Assembly (NCBI RefSeq): GCF_020741395.1
Contig: NZ_DYZA01000030.1
Coordinates: 1 to 38,711, forward strand
Length of the DNA: 38,711 nt
Direction: 5' to 3'
Source of the DNA: Mailhella massiliensis
GTDB taxonomy: Bacteria; Desulfobacterota; Desulfovibrionia; Desulfovibrionales; Desulfovibrionaceae
How positions within the stretch are numbered: the first letter of the stretch is position 1; each line of letters starts with the position of its first letter. Under the pieces are notes generated by a model, which made no database searches, was not told the DNA's origin, and saw only the letters and a list, made by a program, of their open reading frames with translations. A program made the translations under genes and the position numbers. Shown in pieces: positions 7,901-16,361 of the stretch.

Positions 7901-10900
7901 ACGGGGAATACGCCGGCTGGGCGCGTATGTGGTGGCCGGAATCACCATGGGCGATGAGGAGCTTTTTGAAAAGGTTCGCTCCTTCCTAGTCGACAGAGTA
8001 CCGGAATACATGATTCCGTCAGTGTTCGGCAGACTTGAGAAGCTGCCCCTGTCTGCCAACGGAAAACTGGATCGCAAGGCGCTGCCTGCCTTTGAGGAGA
8101 AGAGCGGGACGGAAGAGCGGCCGCTATCTGCCATGGAGCAGGCGCTTGCCTCCGTATGGCGGCGTGTTCTCATCCTGCCCCATGTGGGAGCGGAGGACAA
8201 TTTCTTTGAGCTTGGGGGCGACTCCCTTGTTGCAACGCGTCTTGTAGCGGAAATGCGCCGGGAGTTGAAAAGGGAAGTTACGTTGGACATGCTTTTCCGT
8301 TTTCCGGACATTGCCTCTCTTGCCCAATGTCTGAATGCAGAGAGCGGAGTGTCGGAAGATACGGGTGATCTGCCTGCCGTGGAGAGTGATGAGGCCGGGC
8401 GTTTTCTTCCTTTCCCGCTTACGGATGTGCAACATTCCTACTGGATAGGGCGTATAGGCGCGTATGAACTTGGGAATGTTTCCAGTCATGTCTATTTTGA
8501 GTTTGACAGCGAGGGCATGGATCTGGAACGGCTTTCCCGTGCATGGAATATGCTGGTGCAGAGGCATGACATGCTGCGCGCGGTAATTCAGGCAGACGGC
8601 ACGCAGAAGATACTGCCTTTTGCAGAGCCGTATGCCTTCCGGGTCTATGATCTGCGCGATGCCGAGGATGCCGGAAAAACCATGGCGGAAGTGCGGCGGA
8701 ACATGTCTTCTCAGATACTTTCCGCAGATGTATGGCCGCTTTTCGATATACGTGCCGCGCTTTATTGCGAGGATGGAAAGGAAAGAATGCGCCTTTTCCT
8801 CGATTTTGACGCCATGCTCGCCGATGCATGGAGTATTTTCCTGCTGCTTGAAGAATGGCGGAAACTTTACAACGATCCTGAAACCGGGCTTTGTCCTCTT
8901 TCCCTTTCCTTCCGTGACTATGTGCTTGCAGAGAAAAAGCTGGAAGCGACGGCGCGCTGGCGCAGGGATTTTGAGTACTGGAAACAGAGAATGGAGTCAC
9001 TTCCCCCGGCGCCTGAGCTTTCCCTTGTCAGACAGCCTTCGGAAATTTCTCATGCTCGTACTGTACGTTTGGCTTCTTCTCTGGAGCCGGATGTGTGGGC
9101 GAATCTTCAGGAGCGCATACGTACTCTGGGACTCTCGGCTTCGAGTGTGCTCGTATCGGCCTATGCGGAGGTCATAGGCCGCTGGAGCGCATCTTCACGC
9201 TTTACGCTGAACCTTACGCTTTTCAATCGGTTGCCGCTTCATGAGCAGGTAAATGACATTGTAGGGGACTTTTCCTCTATTGAGCTTCTGGAAGTGGACA
9301 TGGATGCCGAACCTTCCTTCCTCGGCAGGGCAAGGAGGATACAGAGTCGCCTGTGGGAAGACATGAGCCACCGCACGGTGAGCGGCGTGCGCGTCCTGAG
9401 GGAACTCGCGGCATCGGGGCGGGCCATGCGTATGCCCGTGGTATTTACCGGTGCGGCGGGCTTCGGCGCCGCAGGGCGCGATGCATCGAGCTTCTCCGGG
9501 CTCGGCACCCTCGTCACCAGTCTCACGCAGACTCCGCAGGTCTGGCTGGATCATCAGACCTATGAGCAGGATGGCAGGCTCATGCTCAACTGGGATGTGG
9601 TGGAAGGCCTTTTCCCTGAGGGCATGGTGGAGGACATGTTCTGCGCCTATGTGGATCTGCTGCACCGTCTTGCCGGCAATGAGGCCGCGTGGTCGCAGCG
9701 GAACGTCGTCACTCTTTCCGATAAGCAGCTTCGTACCCGGGCGGAGTACAACGATACGGCGTGGAAGCATGAAGCAGGCACGTTGTCCTCTCTCGTTCGT
9801 CAGGCGGCGTTGCGCCATGCGGACAGACCGGCGGTGATCACCTCGCACCGCACCATGACGCATGGAGAGCTCTATCGCCGTGCCTGCGCCGTGGCCCGTG
9901 CTCTGGCGGAAGCGGGGGTGAAACGCGGCGACCTTGTGGGCGTTGTCATGGAAAAAGGCTGGGAACAGGTGGCGGCTGTGGAAGGCATTGTTCTTGGCGG
10001 AGCCGTCTATGTGCCCGTCGATGCCCATGTTCCTCCTGCCCGTCTTGCACAGATAGCAGCTGATGCCGGTATGAAAGTCATACTTACCCAGGCTGACCTT
10101 GCTTCCACCCTGTGCTGGCCCGAGGGATCATGTGTTATTGCCGTAGATATTCTGACGGAAGCTGAGGAGGCTCCGGAAGATTCCGCATCAGAAGAAGATC
10201 TTGCCTATATCATCTATACATCGGGTTCTACAGGCAGCCCTAAGGGTGTGGCCATTGATCACCGTGGTGTGGTGAACACCGTGCTGGACATGAATGATCG
10301 TTTCCATCTGACGCCGGACGACAGGCTTTTCGGACTCTCCGCGCTGCATTTCGACCTTTCCGTATATGACATATGGGGGGCGCTGCTTTCCGGTGCGGCC
10401 GTGGTACTGCCGGATGCGGATAAGCTGAAGGATCCTTCCCACTGGCAGGCGCTGGCTGCAAAAAAGGGTGTCACCATATGGAACTCCGTACCCATGCTTG
10501 TGCAGATGCTGGTGGAATATCTGGAGTTTTCAGGAAAGTCCGGCAGTATTCCCCTGCGCCTTGTTCTTATGAGCGGCGACTGGATTCCCCTTGATGTTCC
10601 GGGACGCCTTCGCATGGCGGCGCCGGCTGCCGGGCAGTACAGCCTCGGCGGCGCCACGGAAGCCTCCATCTGGTCCATTTTCCATCCCATCGAGACCGTG
10701 GAGCCCGGATGGAAGAGTGTGCCTTACGGCAGACCGCTGCGCAATCAGCGCTGGTATGTTCTGAATTCCCGTCTTGAGGACTGCCCTGACCATGTTCCCG
10801 GCGAACTCTGCATCGCCGGAACGGGTCTGGCACAGGGATACTGGAAGGATGCCGTCCGTACGGCCGGAAGTTTCTTCACGCATCCCGATACGGGGGATCG

Positions 10901-11624
10901 GCTGTACCGCACGGGTGATATGGGCCGCATGCTTCCCGGCGGGCTGGTGGAATTTCTCGGACGCAGGGATTTTCAGGTAAAAATCCGCGGGCATCGCATA
11001 GAACTTGGTGAAATAGAATCGGTGCTGCTCTCCAGAAAAGACGTGCGTGAGGCCGTCGTTGTGGTCACAGGTGAAAGCGCCTCCTCACGCAGACTCGTGG
11101 CCTGCGTGGTAACGGAGGACGCGGCGGATACGGAAGAGCTGCTTCAAACCGTACGGGACAGACTACCCGATTACATGGTTCCTTCCGTGGTGATGAAGAT
11201 GGATGCCATGCCTCTTTCCTCCAACGGCAAGGTGGACAGAAAACGCCTTCTTGCCATGGCGGAAGAGTGCAATGTGCCCCGGAAACAGGTTGTCGAAGTT
11301 TCATCGGAAACGGAAAGCAGAATTGCAGATGCCTGGGCCGCCGTCCTGGGGCGCAGGCCTGCGGGCATTGACGACAATTTCTTTGATGCAGGGGGCACTT
11401 CGGTTCTGGCCGTACGCCTGCACAGGGAACTGACGAAGGCATTTGCAAGGGAATTTCCTCTGGTAAGCGTGTTTACCTACCCCGACATACGCACCATGGC
11501 GGCGTTTCTGGAAGGTAAGGGCTCCGGGACGGAAGCGGCGCTTGCCTCTTCCGGGCGCGCGGCCATGCGGAAGAAACACCTGAAAGACCGAGTTGCGGCA
11601 CGGAAGAGACCTTCGACGTTTTGA
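4950..11624 (+). CDS. Siderophore NRPS, ArCP-Cy-A-PCP-Cy-A-PCP (HMWP2/PchE-like)
   Basis: A 2224-residue synthetase. Order: aryl carrier (Ser40 in LDSL); cyclization domain from about 98 with D229-x4-D234-x2-S237; adenylation domain (TSGSTGEPKG 701-710, K1039); PCP (S1092 in GGDSL); second Cy from about 1155 with D1287-x4-D1292-x2-S1295; second A (T1757, K2094); second PCP (S2151 in GGTSV). The A-domain pocket reads DLYNLSMIWK and DLYNLSLIWK; the second equals the known cysteine code. It should build aryl-thiazoline-thiazoline from two cysteines. Unlike HMWP2, each module has its own A domain, and A1 has no epimerase/methyltransferase-like insert. The frame is open from 4845, but ATG at 4950 with GGAACAGGTG upstream is chosen, since the earlier codons overlap the ligase gene. 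The stop overlaps the PKS frame. Confidence 0.93.
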   Translation: MAVKDPAAIEYDVVRQSIEKLTATTLFSDTDNLVGLGLDSLKIMRLVSRWRKAGVKVTFAEMMAEPVLQRWMEILRLRAGENVLEERMERTEPEDAPFALTDVQYAYWIGRRDGQALGGVGCHAYIELDGRNVDSDRLAEAWRIVLSHHAMLRTVFLEDGRQSVQPEASSGALVVHDCTRMDGNEEAAFLAERRKALSCRRLEVEKGRLAGLELCLLSGGRTRIFFDIDLLVADVQSFCIVLRDLAAAYARGVSPAVPADWRFSDYLAKKEVRIRADRERDALWWKNRLSEFPGAPALPLRCDPSQVERATYRRRIFRLSPGEWNEVKAEAKARGVTAAMVLLTAYAEVLARWSSHSRFFINLPLFDRETGDAGLEDVVADFTNLLLVDVDCTEEKSFFDRLRDIQARFYENAAHSSFSGVSVQRELAKIRPGETFIAPVVFACNLGTPLLTDECREHLGVLHDMLSQTPQVWLDYQVYESSDGGLVLAWDTAEELFPEGMVDDMLLACGHLLQELAGDRDFWDCVPDVLPERQREAREKDKALAQPAPDALLHAGFFELAAVHGELVALVDGMTGESVTYGELARDALRVAALLQERGVKKGMPVAVTLPKGREQIVAVLGVLAAGGFYVPVSHTQPAARRERILHRTQGRFVLGAADVVEPSSLPEGVEFVDMADRFSIPPLSAPVAVDAADLAYVIFTSGSTGEPKGVAIEHRSAANTIRDINSRLNPGTMDACLAVSSLDFDLSVYDIFGTLSCGAKLVLLSEATRRSAEDWVDVVCRHGVTIWNSVPILLDMLLVAAEGRGWKLPLRAALLSGDWIGLDLPLRLASCTSHARFIAMGGATEASIWSNIMEVPTPVPSFWKSIPYGRPLSLQSYRVVDAKGRDCPDWVEGELWIGGAGVARCYLGDEERSAGRFLEEGGIRWYRTGDMGRFWPDGTLEFLGRVDSQVKIRGHRIELGEIEAAMRQCPAVKDAVAVTVTGSRGIRRLGAYVVAGITMGDEELFEKVRSFLVDRVPEYMIPSVFGRLEKLPLSANGKLDRKALPAFEEKSGTEERPLSAMEQALASVWRRVLILPHVGAEDNFFELGGDSLVATRLVAEMRRELKREVTLDMLFRFPDIASLAQCLNAESGVSEDTGDLPAVESDEAGRFLPFPLTDVQHSYWIGRIGAYELGNVSSHVYFEFDSEGMDLERLSRAWNMLVQRHDMLRAVIQADGTQKILPFAEPYAFRVYDLRDAEDAGKTMAEVRRNMSSQILSADVWPLFDIRAALYCEDGKERMRLFLDFDAMLADAWSIFLLLEEWRKLYNDPETGLCPLSLSFRDYVLAEKKLEATARWRRDFEYWKQRMESLPPAPELSLVRQPSEISHARTVRLASSLEPDVWANLQERIRTLGLSASSVLVSAYAEVIGRWSASSRFTLNLTLFNRLPLHEQVNDIVGDFSSIELLEVDMDAEPSFLGRARRIQSRLWEDMSHRTVSGVRVLRELAASGRAMRMPVVFTGAAGFGAAGRDASSFSGLGTLVTSLTQTPQVWLDHQTYEQDGRLMLNWDVVEGLFPEGMVEDMFCAYVDLLHRLAGNEAAWSQRNVVTLSDKQLRTRAEYNDTAWKHEAGTLSSLVRQAALRHADRPAVITSHRTMTHGELYRRACAVARALAEAGVKRGDLVGVVMEKGWEQVAAVEGIVLGGAVYVPVDAHVPPARLAQIAADAGMKVILTQADLASTLCWPEGSCVIAVDILTEAEEAPEDSASEEDLAYIIYTSGSTGSPKGVAIDHRGVVNTVLDMNDRFHLTPDDRLFGLSALHFDLSVYDIWGALLSGAAVVLPDADKLKDPSHWQALAAKKGVTIWNSVPMLVQMLVEYLEFSGKSGSIPLRLVLMSGDWIPLDVPGRLRMAAPAAGQYSLGGATEASIWSIFHPIETVEPGWKSVPYGRPLRNQRWYVLNSRLEDCPDHVPGELCIAGTGLAQGYWKDAVRTAGSFFTHPDTGDRLYRTGDMGRMLPGGLVEFLGRRDFQVKIRGHRIELGEIESVLLSRKDVREAVVVVTGESASSRRLVACVVTEDAADTEELLQTVRDRLPDYMVPSVVMKMDAMPLSSNGKVDRKRLLAMAEECNVPRKQVVEVSSETESRIADAWAAVLGRRPAGIDDNFFDAGGTSVLAVRLHRELTKAFAREFPLVSVFTYPDIRTMAAFLEGKGSGTEAALASSGRAAMRKKHLKDRVAARKRPSTF

Positions 11625-11650
11625 AGGCATTGGTGCGCGGCGGAGAGCAC

Positions 11651-14600
11651 ATGGCGACAACACTGGAAGAAGAACATGAGGTGATTATGACGGAAGACAG
11701 GGATAGCGGACTCATAGCGGTCATCGGCATGGCGGGGAGGTTTCCCGGCGCCGATTCGCTGGAACGCTTCTGGGAAAATCTGGTATCCGGCGCCGACGTC
11801 CGCACGACGTTCACCGATGAGGAACTTGCACAGATCATTCCCGGGCGCCTTCTGAAAAACGGGGAATATGTAAAAAAGGGCTACATTCTCGGCAAGGTGG
11901 ACAGGTTTGATGCGGAATTTTTCGGCTATACGCCGAAGGAAGCCGAGGAACTGGATCCTCAGCAGCGCATGTTCCTCGAATGTGCCTGGGAGGCCTTTGA
12001 GGATGCAGGACATGTGCCGGGAGAGGAAGCCTCGGTAGGAGTGTACGCAAGCATCACGCAGAGCAGCTATCTTGTTTCCGACAATCTTGCCATGCCGGAA
12101 CACCCCATGCCTTTTTTCAGCAGACTCATGGGGAACGACAAGGACTATGCCGCCCCAAGAGTGGCTTATAAATTCGGACTGAAGGGACCGGCCTTCAGTG
12201 TGCAGAGTGCGTGTTCCAGCTCTCTTGTGGCTACAGCCACGGCCTGTCAGGCGCTTCTGGACTATCACTGTGACATGGCGCTTGCCGGGGGGATTTCCAT
12301 TTCGCTTCCGGAAAAGACGGGGTACCTTGCCGGGCAGGATGGAGCCATGTCGCGTGATGCATGTTGCCATGCCTTTGATCATCGTGCTTCGGGCATGATG
12401 TACGGCAACGGTGTGGGTGTTGTGCTGCTGCGCAGGCTGGAGGACGCGCTCGAGGACGGAGACCATATCTATGGTGTGGTGCGCGGCTTTGCCGTGAACA
12501 ATGACGGTTCCGACAAGATAGGTTTTTCCGCTCCCGGCGTTCATGGTCAGGAAAGCGTGCTTCGTGAAGCGTTGGAAATTTCCGGTGTGGAGGCTGGCAG
12601 CGTTACCTTCATAGAAACACACGGCACGGGCACGCCCATGGGAGATCCTATGGAAGTGCGCGCGCTGGAAAGCGTGTACGGACATTCTTCCGTTCCCTGC
12701 GCGCTGGGCTCGGTGAAGACCAACGTAGGCCATCTTAATTCCGCCGCAGGCATAGCCGGATTCATTCGAGTCATGCTCTCTCTCGACAAAAAGATGCTGA
12801 CGCCTACGCTGCATTATGAAAAGGCCAATCCGGAAATAGACTTTGAACACAGCCGATTCCACGTTCAAGTTGAAGCCTGCCCGTGGACGTCTGAAGGTCC
12901 TCTGCGGGCCGCAGTGAGTTCCTTCGGCCTCGGCGGTACCAACTGTCATATGGTTCTGGAAGAGGCTCCCCGCAGCAATGTTTCTTTTTCTGAGAAAAAA
13001 TGGAGCGTCATTCCTCTGTCCGCAAGAACGGAAGAATCACTGGAGAATATGACCAGTCGGCTTTCAGCGTTTCTTGAGAAGCATCCGCAGACGGATATTC
13101 GGGATATCGCCTGTACTCTTCAACGGGGACGCAGGCATTTCGGATGTCGGCGTGCATTAACGGCGGATTCGACGTCATCGCTCTTGGCGGATCTGAAGGA
13201 TAGGCGGTGGAAGGAAAGACTTGTGGAAGGAACCGGGGAAGGCTCTGCCGGCAGCGTCTATTTCCTGTTCCCAGGGGCTGGCTCCCAGTACGTCGGTATG
13301 GGCAGGGATCTTTACGAAGAAGAACCCGTGTATCGTGACGCCGTGGATGAGTGCTCCCGCATTCTTTTGCCGCTGCTTGGGGAAGATATCCGCAATGTTC
13401 TTTACGCTCATGAAGAGGAGAGGGACGCGGCGTCGCAGAAAATGTCCGCTCCTACGTTCAGCTTCGCCTCGCTCTTTGCCACGGAATATGCCCTTGCCAG
13501 ACTCTGGCTCCATCGGGGTATACGCCCTGCCGGCTATGCAGGGCACAGTTTTGGGCAGTACCTGGCCGCCGTCATGGCCGGAGTGTTTTCTCTTGAGGAT
13601 GGCCTTGCCATAGCGGTCAGGCGCGGTCAGCTCATGGACAGGGTGGAGGAGGGAGCCATGCTTCTGCTTTATGCTTCCGAAGAGAGCATTCTTCCTCTTT
13701 TGCAAGACAGCTTGTCCATTGCCGCCATTAATGCGGAGAAACTGTGCACCGTTTCCGGTCGTCCCAAGGATATGGAAGCGTTGGAAGAAAAGCTCGGCGC
13801 CATGCGTATTCATTATCGCCGTGTCGCTGCAACCAGAGCCGGACACAGCGCACTCATGGAACCCATCCTCGCTGAATTTCAGGCCATGCTGTTCTCTGTG
13901 CGTATGAACACTCCGAAGGTACCACTGCTTTCCAATGTTTCCGGGACATGGATGACCGATGAAGAGGCCGTCAGCCCCGAATACTGGACAGGGCACATCC
14001 GCCGTCCCGTGCGTTACAGTGAAAACATAGCGGCTATCCTGAAAGATCGCAACGCGGTGCTTCTGGAGGTCGGTCCGGGCAAGATTCTGGGGACTCTGGC
14101 CAGACGGCACGCCGATCTCAAGGGGCAGTCCATTGTGTTTTCCATGCGTGATGAAGGGCAGAACATCAGCGACGGGCAGGCGCTGGCCGCGGCCTGTGCC
14201 GCTCTGTATGCCTCCGGCGTGGATCTGGTCTGGACGGGGCGGGGGAGGCGTATTTCTCTGCCGACCTATGCCTTTGCCGATACACGCTACTGGTCGGCAG
14301 AGGCATGTTCCCGCAGCCTGATGGACAGGGGAGGCTCCGCGCTTGTGTCCATGATGGGCAGGCTTATGGAAAAGAAAGACTCGCTGGACGAGTGGTTCGT
14401 ACTGCCTCAATGGCGCCGCACCTTTTTGCCGCGCATGACAGGTAGCGAAAAGAGCGCCCGGGTTCTGATTTTTGCCGACTCCTCAGGCGTGGCCGATGCT
14501 CTTGCGGCACGCCTTGCGGATTATGGTCATGAGAGCGTTCTTGTCCGCAGAAAAGGCGAGGCGGCGGAGGGCGAGCCAGAGGTTTGTCCGGGCAGGGAAG

Positions 14601-16318
14601 AAGACATGCTCTCCATGCTGAAGGCCTTGAAGGCGCGCGGCTTTGCGCCGGACTTTATCATTCATGCATGGCTTGTGGGCGGCGGAAGTGAGGAAGACAT
14701 GTATGCGCAGGGCTATCAGAGTCTCACAGGCCTTGTGCGTTCCCTCTCCGCGTCTGACATGGAAGAGCGTCCGCTCGGCCTTGCCGTGATTGCCGATGGT
14801 ATGCAGCAGGTGACAGGGCATGAGACGCTTATGCCGGAAAAGAGTCTGGTTCTCGGCCCGTGCCGCGTCATTCCCAATGAATACAAGAATATTCAGACAT
14901 GCAGCATTGATGTGGAAGTTCCCCGGGAAGGAGAGAAACTGCCGACGGCCGTGCTTGATGCCGTGCTGTGTGATGTCTTTGCACTCAGGAAGATTCTGAC
15001 AGGCGGGAGCCCGGCGGCAGATCATGCGGAAACCATCGCCTACCGGGGACTCTGCCGCCTGGAGCAGACGTTTGCGCATATTCCTCTTGCCGGGGATGCC
15101 GCAGAGAAGAGCGTGCCGCTTCGCCGGGGAGGCGTCTATATGATCACCGGCGGTTTCGGTGGGGTAGCATGTGAGCTCTCACGTTATCTGGTGAAGGGCT
15201 GGGGCGCGCGCCTTGTCCTTGTGGGAAGAACGCCCCTTCCTCCACGGGAGGCATGGGATACGATACTTGCATCTCCCGGGGCGGACGAGGGCATTGCTCT
15301 TCGTATCCGGCAGGTGCGGGAGCTGGAGGCCATGGGCGGCGAGTGCCTGGTGTTTTCCGCCGACATTGCAGACATGGGGCAGATGGCCCGCGTGTGTGAT
15401 GAGACACTGAAGCATTTCGGGGTCATCAACGGTGTCTTCCATGCCGCCTCTACCGTATCTTCAAGCATGATACAGGTGCAGACCGATGAACATGCGAGGG
15501 CCGTCATCAATACCAAGGCACGGGGTACGCGGGTCATAGAGCAGCTCATGACGCGCACGACTCCCGACTTCGTGATGCTCTTTTCCTCTCTGTGCTCCAG
15601 CACGGCGCCTCTGGGCTTTGCGGATTACGCTGCGGGCTGCTGCTTCATGGATACCTATGCCTGTGCCGTGTCGGATCGTCTGCCTTACCGTGTGGTTTCG
15701 GTGAACTGGGGCTACTGGGAAGGAGTAGGCATAGGAACTGTGCTGCTTCCGAAGATGATGGAGACCGTGGGCGGCAACGTGGAGGCTCACGGGATTCTCG
15801 CCGGAGAGGGCATGGAATGCATACGCCGCATTCTCGCAATGCATGAGGCCCAGGTCATGGTTTCCCCCTCGGACTATCCTGCACTTGTGGCGGAACTCAG
15901 AAACAGTGCAAAGAACGTACTCAGGGATTACGCACAGGGAAAAAATTCTCAGACAATGGTGAAAAGACCCCGTCTTTCCGTTCCCTACGCTGAACCTCAG
16001 ACTGCCGTGGAAAAGGTGATCGCCGCCGTATGGCAGGAAATTCTTGGTTTCGATGCCGTAGGCTGCGATGACGCATTCGTGGAACTGGGCGGTGATTCCC
16101 TGCACGCCATTCCCATGGTGAGCAGACTGGAGGAAATCTTCCATACAAAGGTGCCCATCCGTGCCCTGGTCACGGAAAATACGGTGAGAAAACTTGCCGC
16201 ATACCTGGTCGGAAATGAAGGAAAGCCCGGCAGGACGGCAAGGATTGCGGAACTTTACATCAAAGTAAAAAACATGTCGGATGACGAGATCAAGGCCATG
16301 CTGGCCCGCAGGTCATAG
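11651..16318 (+). CDS. Type I polyketide synthase module, KS-AT-KR-ACP (HMWP1 PKS-like)
   Basis: A 1555-residue single PKS module extending the bis-thiazoline intermediate by one extender unit. KS: C188 in SACSSSL, THGTGTPMGDP, NVGHLNSAAG histidines. AT: S633 in GHSFGQ and R729-A-G-H732 at the specificity position, where malonyl ATs have HAFH and methylmalonyl ATs YASH; XAGH is associated with ethylmalonyl-type units. KR: GGFGGV (near 1167), S1313, Y1326, but the tetrad Asn is C1330. ACP: S1483 in GGDSL. There is no methyltransferase between AT and KR, unlike yersiniabactin HMWP1. Start is uncertain: TTG 11621 overlaps the NRPS stop, ATG 11651 has GGAG five bases upstream, ATG 11687 also has a purine-rich site. 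Confidence 0.92.
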   Translation: MATTLEEEHEVIMTEDRDSGLIAVIGMAGRFPGADSLERFWENLVSGADVRTTFTDEELAQIIPGRLLKNGEYVKKGYILGKVDRFDAEFFGYTPKEAEELDPQQRMFLECAWEAFEDAGHVPGEEASVGVYASITQSSYLVSDNLAMPEHPMPFFSRLMGNDKDYAAPRVAYKFGLKGPAFSVQSACSSSLVATATACQALLDYHCDMALAGGISISLPEKTGYLAGQDGAMSRDACCHAFDHRASGMMYGNGVGVVLLRRLEDALEDGDHIYGVVRGFAVNNDGSDKIGFSAPGVHGQESVLREALEISGVEAGSVTFIETHGTGTPMGDPMEVRALESVYGHSSVPCALGSVKTNVGHLNSAAGIAGFIRVMLSLDKKMLTPTLHYEKANPEIDFEHSRFHVQVEACPWTSEGPLRAAVSSFGLGGTNCHMVLEEAPRSNVSFSEKKWSVIPLSARTEESLENMTSRLSAFLEKHPQTDIRDIACTLQRGRRHFGCRRALTADSTSSLLADLKDRRWKERLVEGTGEGSAGSVYFLFPGAGSQYVGMGRDLYEEEPVYRDAVDECSRILLPLLGEDIRNVLYAHEEERDAASQKMSAPTFSFASLFATEYALARLWLHRGIRPAGYAGHSFGQYLAAVMAGVFSLEDGLAIAVRRGQLMDRVEEGAMLLLYASEESILPLLQDSLSIAAINAEKLCTVSGRPKDMEALEEKLGAMRIHYRRVAATRAGHSALMEPILAEFQAMLFSVRMNTPKVPLLSNVSGTWMTDEEAVSPEYWTGHIRRPVRYSENIAAILKDRNAVLLEVGPGKILGTLARRHADLKGQSIVFSMRDEGQNISDGQALAAACAALYASGVDLVWTGRGRRISLPTYAFADTRYWSAEACSRSLMDRGGSALVSMMGRLMEKKDSLDEWFVLPQWRRTFLPRMTGSEKSARVLIFADSSGVADALAARLADYGHESVLVRRKGEAAEGEPEVCPGREEDMLSMLKALKARGFAPDFIIHAWLVGGGSEEDMYAQGYQSLTGLVRSLSASDMEERPLGLAVIADGMQQVTGHETLMPEKSLVLGPCRVIPNEYKNIQTCSIDVEVPREGEKLPTAVLDAVLCDVFALRKILTGGSPAADHAETIAYRGLCRLEQTFAHIPLAGDAAEKSVPLRRGGVYMITGGFGGVACELSRYLVKGWGARLVLVGRTPLPPREAWDTILASPGADEGIALRIRQVRELEAMGGECLVFSADIADMGQMARVCDETLKHFGVINGVFHAASTVSSSMIQVQTDEHARAVINTKARGTRVIEQLMTRTTPDFVMLFSSLCSSTAPLGFADYAAGCCFMDTYACAVSDRLPYRVVSVNWGYWEGVGIGTVLLPKMMETVGGNVEAHGILAGEGMECIRRILAMHEAQVMVSPSDYPALVAELRNSAKNVLRDYAQGKNSQTMVKRPRLSVPYAEPQTAVEKVIAAVWQEILGFDAVGCDDAFVELGGDSLHAIPMVSRLEEIFHTKVPIRALVTENTVRKLAAYLVGNEGKPGRTARIAELYIKVKNMSDDEIKAMLARRS

Positions 16319-16361
16319 CGTCTCGTTTTGTCCATCACCATTTCGTACAAGGTATCGAAGA

